In this document: positions 59,788 through 64,000 of the stretch, piece after piece | How positions within the stretch are numbered: position 1 is the first letter of the stretch | Layout of the letters: the number at the start of each line of letters is the position of its first letter | Assembly (NCBI RefSeq): GCF_965228805.1 | Contig: NZ_CBDDIE010000003.1 | Coordinates: 2,046,001-2,110,000, forward strand | From: JASBTN01 sp965228805 | GTDB lineage: Bacteria > Pseudomonadota > Alphaproteobacteria > Rhodobacterales > Rhodobacteraceae | Length of the DNA: 64,000 bases | Direction of reading: 5' to 3' | Program-made: the position numbers and the translations under genes | Notes under the pieces: generated by a model | The model's input: only the letters and a program-made list of their open reading frames with translations | What the model was told of the DNA's origin: nothing | Databases searched by the model: none

Positions 59788-60237
59788 TCAAAGCACGTCA
59801 AGCGAAGTCTTGACCCGATCCATCACCACCGCCGTCTTGAACCGGCTGATGTTGGAGGCGTCGAAGAAATGCTCCTGGGTGAACTGTTCGTATTCCTTGA
59901 TGTCGCGCACGGTGAGGATCAGCAGAAAATCCGCCTCGCCAGTGGTATAGTAACATTGCTGTACGCAGGGCGCATCGCGCATCTTGCGTTTGAACGCGTC
60001 CAGATGCGCACGGTTCTCGCGCTCCAGCAACACCTCGACAATGATTGTCATCTCGCGCCCAAGCTTGGCCGGAGACAGCACGGCGATTTCACGCTCGATC
60101 ACCCCCGTGTCGCGCAGTTTCTTCAGTCGCTTCTGCACGGCAGGTGGGGACAGGCCGACGTCCTGGCTGATGGCATCGGCGGTCAGGCGGGCATTCTCCT
60201 GCACAAGGCGGAGGATTTGTAGATCCTTGTCATCCAT
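59788..60237 (-). CDS. Lrp/AsnC-family transcriptional regulator
   Basis: 149 aa from ATG 60237; the frame is open upstream to 60444 but the HTH starts right here (MDDKDLQILRLVQENARLTA). HTH at ~18-45 (ADAISQDVGLSPPAVQKRLK), then the RAM ligand domain (VQQCYYTTGEADFLLILTVRD). Divergent from the M20-ammonia-lyase-M24 operon, which it likely controls in response to a diamino acid or product. Similar divergent AsnC genes accompany ectoine degradation operons. Confidence 0.9.
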   Translation of the reverse strand: MDDKDLQILRLVQENARLTADAISQDVGLSPPAVQKRLKKLRDTGVIEREIAVLSPAKLGREMTIIVEVLLERENRAHLDAFKRKMRDAPCVQQCYYTTGEADFLLILTVRDIKEYEQFTQEHFFDASNISRFKTAVVMDRVKTSLDVL

Positions 60238-60359
60238 GATCCGAATTTTGTCGTATTCTTGAAAACCGGCAATGAAATTCGTCACAGAGTGGGCGAAAAT
60301 CCATGTCATCCCGCCCGAGAACCGGCCTAGACTTATCGAACCAACACCAAGGCTGTGCC

Positions 60360-61505
60360 ATGACCGAGTTTCACGACAGACTGACCACAATACGCCGCGG
60401 GTTTCACCGCAAGCCCGAGCTGGGTTTTCAAGAGCACCGCACAAAGGCGCGCGTTGCCGAAATTCTGCGCGGGCTTGGGGCTGAGGTATATGAAGGGACG
60501 GGCGTCATTGGCGTGTTGCGGGTCGGAACCGGCAACCGGGCTATCGGGCTGCGCGCCGATATGGATGCGCTGCCGATCTCCGAGATGTCGACCCATGACT
60601 ACCCGTCCGAAACCCCGGGTGTCATGCATGCCTGCGGCCATGATGGACATATGACCATGCTGCTGGGCGCCGCCGAGCGGTTGGCGGCCGAGCAGGGGTT
60701 TGACGGCACGGTCGTTCTGATCTTCCAACCGAACGAGGAACACGGGCTGGGCGCCAAGGCGATGATCGACGAGGGTGTGCTGGAGCAGTTCCCGATCGAA
60801 GAGGTCTACGCCATCCACAACCTGCCCGGCGCACCGCTGGGCCAGCTCTCAACCCGGGCCGGGCTGATCTGCAATTCGGAAAGCCTGTTCGAGATCACCA
60901 TTCAAGGCCAGGGCGGCCATGCCTCGATGCCGCAAGTCGGGGTGGATGCGATCACGGTCGGGGCCGAGCTGGTCGGGGCGTTGCAAACCATCGTCGCGCG
61001 CAAGCTGGCCCCAGGGGCCGGGGCGGTCGTGTCGGTGACCGAGTTCCTGACGGATGGGCAGAGAAACGTCCTGCCCGGTCGTGCGGTGTTGAAAGGCGAC
61101 GTACGTGCTGGCACCCCGGAGGACCGAGAGAAGATCGAAGCCTTCATGCGTCAGATTTCGGCGGGCGTGGCCACCGCCCATGGGGTGGAGATCACAGTCG
61201 ATTTTCGTACCGAGTTCGTGGAAACGATCAATGCACCGAATCCGGTGCAGGCGGTCTACCGTGCAGGAGAGGCCGCAGGCTGCGAGGTGATCCGTAACCG
61301 CCCGCCCATGACCTTTTCCGAAGATTTCGCCCATTTTGCCGCCGCCGTGCCGGGTTGCTTCCTTCTGATGGGCAACGGCACCGAAGGCGCCAATGGCCAA
61401 CCGCTGCACGCGGCGGATTACGATTTCAACGACGACCTCCTGCCGATCGGGGCGGAGTTCTGGGTCCAGCTGGTCCGCGACCGGCTGCCGGAAGGAAAGG
61501 ACTGA
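60360..61505 (+). CDS. M20 family amidohydrolase (hippurate-hydrolase-like)
   Basis: 381 aa from ATG 60360. Metal sites: LRADMDALPI, HACGHDGHMTMLLGAA, FQPNEEHGLGAKAMIDEG and the dimer-loop GQGGHASMPQ; final His region FSEDFAHFA. Cleaves an N-acyl (or amide) bond of an amino acid. In this operon the expected product is a diamino acid handed to the downstream ammonia-lyase. Stop and next start share a base (TGATG). Confidence 0.87.
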   Translation: MTEFHDRLTTIRRGFHRKPELGFQEHRTKARVAEILRGLGAEVYEGTGVIGVLRVGTGNRAIGLRADMDALPISEMSTHDYPSETPGVMHACGHDGHMTMLLGAAERLAAEQGFDGTVVLIFQPNEEHGLGAKAMIDEGVLEQFPIEEVYAIHNLPGAPLGQLSTRAGLICNSESLFEITIQGQGGHASMPQVGVDAITVGAELVGALQTIVARKLAPGAGAVVSVTEFLTDGQRNVLPGRAVLKGDVRAGTPEDREKIEAFMRQISAGVATAHGVEITVDFRTEFVETINAPNPVQAVYRAGEAAGCEVIRNRPPMTFSEDFAHFAAAVPGCFLLMGNGTEGANGQPLHAADYDFNDDLLPIGAEFWVQLVRDRLPEGKD

Positions 61506-62692
61506 TGATGTTCGATACGTTTACCAATGCCCGCCTGGCCCATGTGGCGGGCAAGCCGACCGGCGGGCAGGCGGCCCATACGGTCCTGTCCGACCAGGAT
61601 TTCGCCGCCTCCTGGGCCGAGATCACCGCCTGGCCGGGCTATGCGCCCACCCCGCTGGTGGCGCTGACCGACCTGGCACGCAACCTGGGGCTCGCCCGGA
61701 TCGACTACAAACACGAAGGCCCGCGTTTCGGCCTGGGCAGTTTCAAGGCACTGGGCGGGTCCTATGCCGCCATGCGTGTCTTGCAGCGCGAATTGTCCAA
61801 TCGGTTGGGTCGCGAGGTCAGTCTGGAAGAGATCCGCAGCGGCGCCCTGCGCGATGAATGTGCCAAGGTCACTCTGGTTTCGGCCACCGACGGCAACCAT
61901 GGCCGCTCGCTCGCCTGGGGCAGCCAAATGGTTGGCGCACCCTGCCGTATCTACATCCACGCCGAGGTTAGCGAGGGACGCGCGTCGGCCATGCGTGATC
62001 TGGGCGCCGAGGTGATCCGCATCGACGGTGACTATGACGCCTCGGTCGCCCTGGCCCGGGATGAGGCCGAGGAAAACGGCTGGTTCGTCGTCTCGGACAC
62101 CTCGTGGGAGGGCTACACCGAACCGCCGCGCGACGTGATGGCGGGCTACGGCGTGATGACGCGCGAGGCCTGCGAGGCGCAGGAACAGGCGCCGACCCAT
62201 GTGTTCCTGCAGGGCGGCGTTGGCGGGCTGGCGGCCTCGGTTGTCGCTGCCCTGCGTCAGTTCTACGGTGACGCTGCGCCGCGTGTGGTGATCGTGGAAC
62301 CCGAATTGGCGGCCTGCCTTTACGAAAGCGCCCGACAGGGGGCGGCCACCGCCGTGCCGATTGACGAGGAAACCATCATGGCTGGGCTGTCCTGTGGCGA
62401 ACCATCGGAAATGGCCTGGGAAATCCTGGCCGAGGAGGCCGCCGATTTCCTCACTATCCCGGACAACATTGTCGCGCCGACGGTGCGTTTGCTGGCGCAA
62501 GGCAGCCCAAAAGTCGAGGCGGGCGAAAGCGCCGTGGCTGGGCTCGCCGCCGTGATTGCCGCCTGTCAGGACGCGGATTTGAGGGCAAAACTGGGCCTGG
62601 ACGCGCGCGCGCGCGTGTTGCTGATCGGCTCCGAAGGGGTGACCGATCCGGACATCTTCGCCGCGATCATGGCGGGGGCTGACCATGTCTGA
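61505..62692 (+). CDS. Diaminopropionate ammonia-lyase
   Basis: 395 aa, PLP fold type II. FGLGSFKALGGSYAAMRVL carries the PLP lysine near residue 80; TDGNHGRSLAWGSQMVGA and the GGVGGLAASV phosphate loop follow. The RFGLGSFKALGGSY form separates it from ordinary threonine dehydratases. It turns 2,3-diaminopropionate into pyruvate and two ammonia. Overlaps the M24 gene by 8 bases. Confidence 0.88.
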   Translation: MMFDTFTNARLAHVAGKPTGGQAAHTVLSDQDFAASWAEITAWPGYAPTPLVALTDLARNLGLARIDYKHEGPRFGLGSFKALGGSYAAMRVLQRELSNRLGREVSLEEIRSGALRDECAKVTLVSATDGNHGRSLAWGSQMVGAPCRIYIHAEVSEGRASAMRDLGAEVIRIDGDYDASVALARDEAEENGWFVVSDTSWEGYTEPPRDVMAGYGVMTREACEAQEQAPTHVFLQGGVGGLAASVVAALRQFYGDAAPRVVIVEPELAACLYESARQGAATAVPIDEETIMAGLSCGEPSEMAWEILAEEAADFLTIPDNIVAPTVRLLAQGSPKVEAGESAVAGLAAVIAACQDADLRAKLGLDARARVLLIGSEGVTDPDIFAAIMAGADHV

Positions 62693-63851
62693 GGCGCCGC
62701 GTCGCGGCTTTGCCGAGGCGGAGTTCGCAGCCCGCACCGCCCGCGCCCAGGCGCGGATGGCCGACGAAGGCCTGGATGGTCTGCTGCTGCTGACCGAACC
62801 CGAGGTGCGCTATTTCAGCGGCTTTCACACTCTGTTCTGGCAAAGCCCGACCCGGCCTTGGTTCCTGTTCGTCCCGGCGAGCGGCAAACCCATCGCGGTG
62901 ATCCCCGAAATCGGCGCCGATCTCATGCGTCGCACCTGGGTCGAGGACATTCGCACTTGGTCGGCCCCCGCGCCTGAGGACGACGGGATTTCCCTGCTCA
63001 CCGAGCTGCTCAGCCCCTACGCCGCCCGCAAGGCGCGCATTGGCGTGATGAAAGGGCACGAAACCAGCCTGCGCATGCCTCTGGGCGACTACGAACGGCT
63101 GATGGCCGGTTTGCCGGGGCTGGAGGTGGCCGATTGCACTGGGCTGGTGCGCGCCCTGCGCATGGTGAAATCCGAGGCCGAGATCGAAAAACTGGCCCAC
63201 ATCTGCGCCATCGGCTCACAAACCTTCGCCAGGGTGCCCGAGTTTGCGCAGGAGGGTCTGCCCTTCGAAGACCTCTTCCGTGCCTTTCGCCGTGAGGCGC
63301 TGACGCAAGGTGCGGATGACGTGCCCTACCTTGTCGGCGGCGCGGATCAGGGCGGCTATCATGACGTGATCTCCCCGCCCACGCCAAGGCCCCTGCAACG
63401 CGGTGACATTGTCATGCTCGACACCGGTGCGACCTGGGACGGCTATTTCTGCGATTTCGACCGCAATTGGGCCATGGGGCAAGCGGATGACGCCTCGCGC
63501 CGGGCCTATGACGTGCTGTGGCGGGCGACCGAAGCGGGCCTTGTTGCGGCCCGGCCCGGCGCCACCTGTCGTGACCTCTTCGAGGCCATGCGCAGTGTGA
63601 TTGCCGAGCTGGACGAGGCCGGCGGCGACGTCGGTCGCCTGGGCCATGGGTTGGGTATGCAGCTGACCGAATGGCCCTCGCATGCAGCATTCGACCAGAC
63701 CGTGATCGAGGAAAACATGGCGCTGACCCTGGAACCCTCGCTGTCTTATGGTGACGGGCGTATCATGGTGCACGAGGAAAACATCGTGGTCCGTGCGGGC
63801 GGCGCCGAGCTACTGACCTGCCGCGCCGCGCCAGACCTGCCCGTGATCTGA
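62685..63851 (+). CDS. M24-family hydrolase (Xaa-Pro peptidase / ectoine-hydrolase DoeA-like)
   Basis: 388 aa. Pita-bread fold with metal residues in VMLDTGATWDGYFCDFDRNW (two Asp), LGHGLGMQLTEWPSH (His), LTLEPSL (Glu) and VHEENIVVR (Glu). Among relatives, DoeA/EutD opens the ectoine ring; given M20 and ammonia-lyase neighbours, this member may open a cyclic amidine or cleave an amide of a diaminopropionate compound. That substrate is inferred, not shown. Confidence 0.83.
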   Translation: MSEAPRRGFAEAEFAARTARAQARMADEGLDGLLLLTEPEVRYFSGFHTLFWQSPTRPWFLFVPASGKPIAVIPEIGADLMRRTWVEDIRTWSAPAPEDDGISLLTELLSPYAARKARIGVMKGHETSLRMPLGDYERLMAGLPGLEVADCTGLVRALRMVKSEAEIEKLAHICAIGSQTFARVPEFAQEGLPFEDLFRAFRREALTQGADDVPYLVGGADQGGYHDVISPPTPRPLQRGDIVMLDTGATWDGYFCDFDRNWAMGQADDASRRAYDVLWRATEAGLVAARPGATCRDLFEAMRSVIAELDEAGGDVGRLGHGLGMQLTEWPSHAAFDQTVIEENMALTLEPSLSYGDGRIMVHEENIVVRAGGAELLTCRAAPDLPVI

Positions 63852-63860
63852 GGAGGTCCC

Positions 63861-64000
63861 ATGAAACTGCCCTTTGACACGGATGATGGCATCGGCACCC
63901 GCGCCACGCTCGGCGTGATCGTATTGGAAACGGACGAAACACTGGAGCCCGAGTTCGCCCGGATCATGGGGATCGACGGCGTGGCGCTCTATCACAACCG
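63861..64000 (+). CDS. Asp/Glu racemase / EutA-like protein, N-terminal part
   Basis: Only the first 46 codons are in the window; AGGAGGT precedes the ATG. TLGVIVLETDETLEPEFARI followed by DGVALYHNR is the N-terminus typical of maleate isomerase, arylmalonate decarboxylase and EutA proteins. EutA accompanies ectoine and hydroxyectoine utilisation genes, reinforcing the parallel with that pathway. Confidence 0.7.
   Translation, partial: MKLPFDTDDGIGTRATLGVIVLETDETLEPEFARIMGIDGVALYHN

Overview
The window is GC-rich, densely packed DNA from a free-living alphaproteobacterium, most likely a marine Rhodobacterales (Roseobacter-group) species. This assignment is inferred from BioR-type biotin control with the bioBFDAGC gene order, a non-pyrrolysine MttB-family protein, an inositol operon under a LacI regulator, paired Rieske oxygenases, and a sulfated exopolysaccharide locus. 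I saw no rRNA, tRNA, CRISPR array, insertion sequence or phage gene, so it reads as ordinary chromosome (or chromid) with accessory surface-glycan and catabolic islands.

Layout. 1-4.5 kb: end of a class V aminotransferase, a LysR regulator with a 17-bp palindrome at its start, then an MmgE/PrpD protein translationally coupled to an MttB-family methyltransferase. 4.5-9.3 kb (minus): a 1597-aa exported coiled-coil protein built of eight units, each bounded by CxxC and CxxxC pairs, ending in an Ig-like and a peptidoglycan-binding-like domain. This is the most unusual single gene here. 9.5-15.0 kb: a complete biotin operon bioB-F-D-A-G-C behind two BioR-type boxes. 15.0-20.2 kb: a LacI regulator divergent from iolG-iolE-phyH-iolB across two 20-bp operators, closed by a terminator. 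20.2-20.7 kb: a ferric-reductase pseudogene with its middle deleted. 21.0-28.0 kb: an uncharacterised catabolic operon (flavin monooxygenase, two Rieske oxygenases, RidA-like, DUF1028, LysR, ArgE-like).

28.2-36.2 kb: a membrane protein, then a minus-strand set of a P-loop kinase-like protein, a 1544-aa protein joining glycosyltransferase-like and alginate-lyase domains, and a 718-aa tandem glycosyltransferase. 36.2-38.3 kb is gene-poor with two small secreted proteins. 38.4-40.1 kb: a GMC oxidoreductase. 40.5-59.8 kb: a Wzy-type exopolysaccharide locus with galU and ugd (UDP-glucuronate supply), an ExoY-like initiating transferase, three GT4 glycosyltransferases, flippase, polymerase, ExoF/Wza-like exporter, a Wzc-like co-polymerase with a degraded Walker A, a Tat-type beta-helix protein, a VasI/TagO-like protein and three sulfotransferases. 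The predicted product is an acidic, sulfated extracellular polysaccharide.

59.8-64 kb: an Lrp/AsnC regulator divergent from an operon of M20 amidohydrolase, diaminopropionate ammonia-lyase, M24 hydrolase and (cut by the window edge) an Asp/Glu-racemase/EutA-like protein. It parallels the ectoine degradation module but appears adapted to a 2,3-diaminopropionate-type compound.
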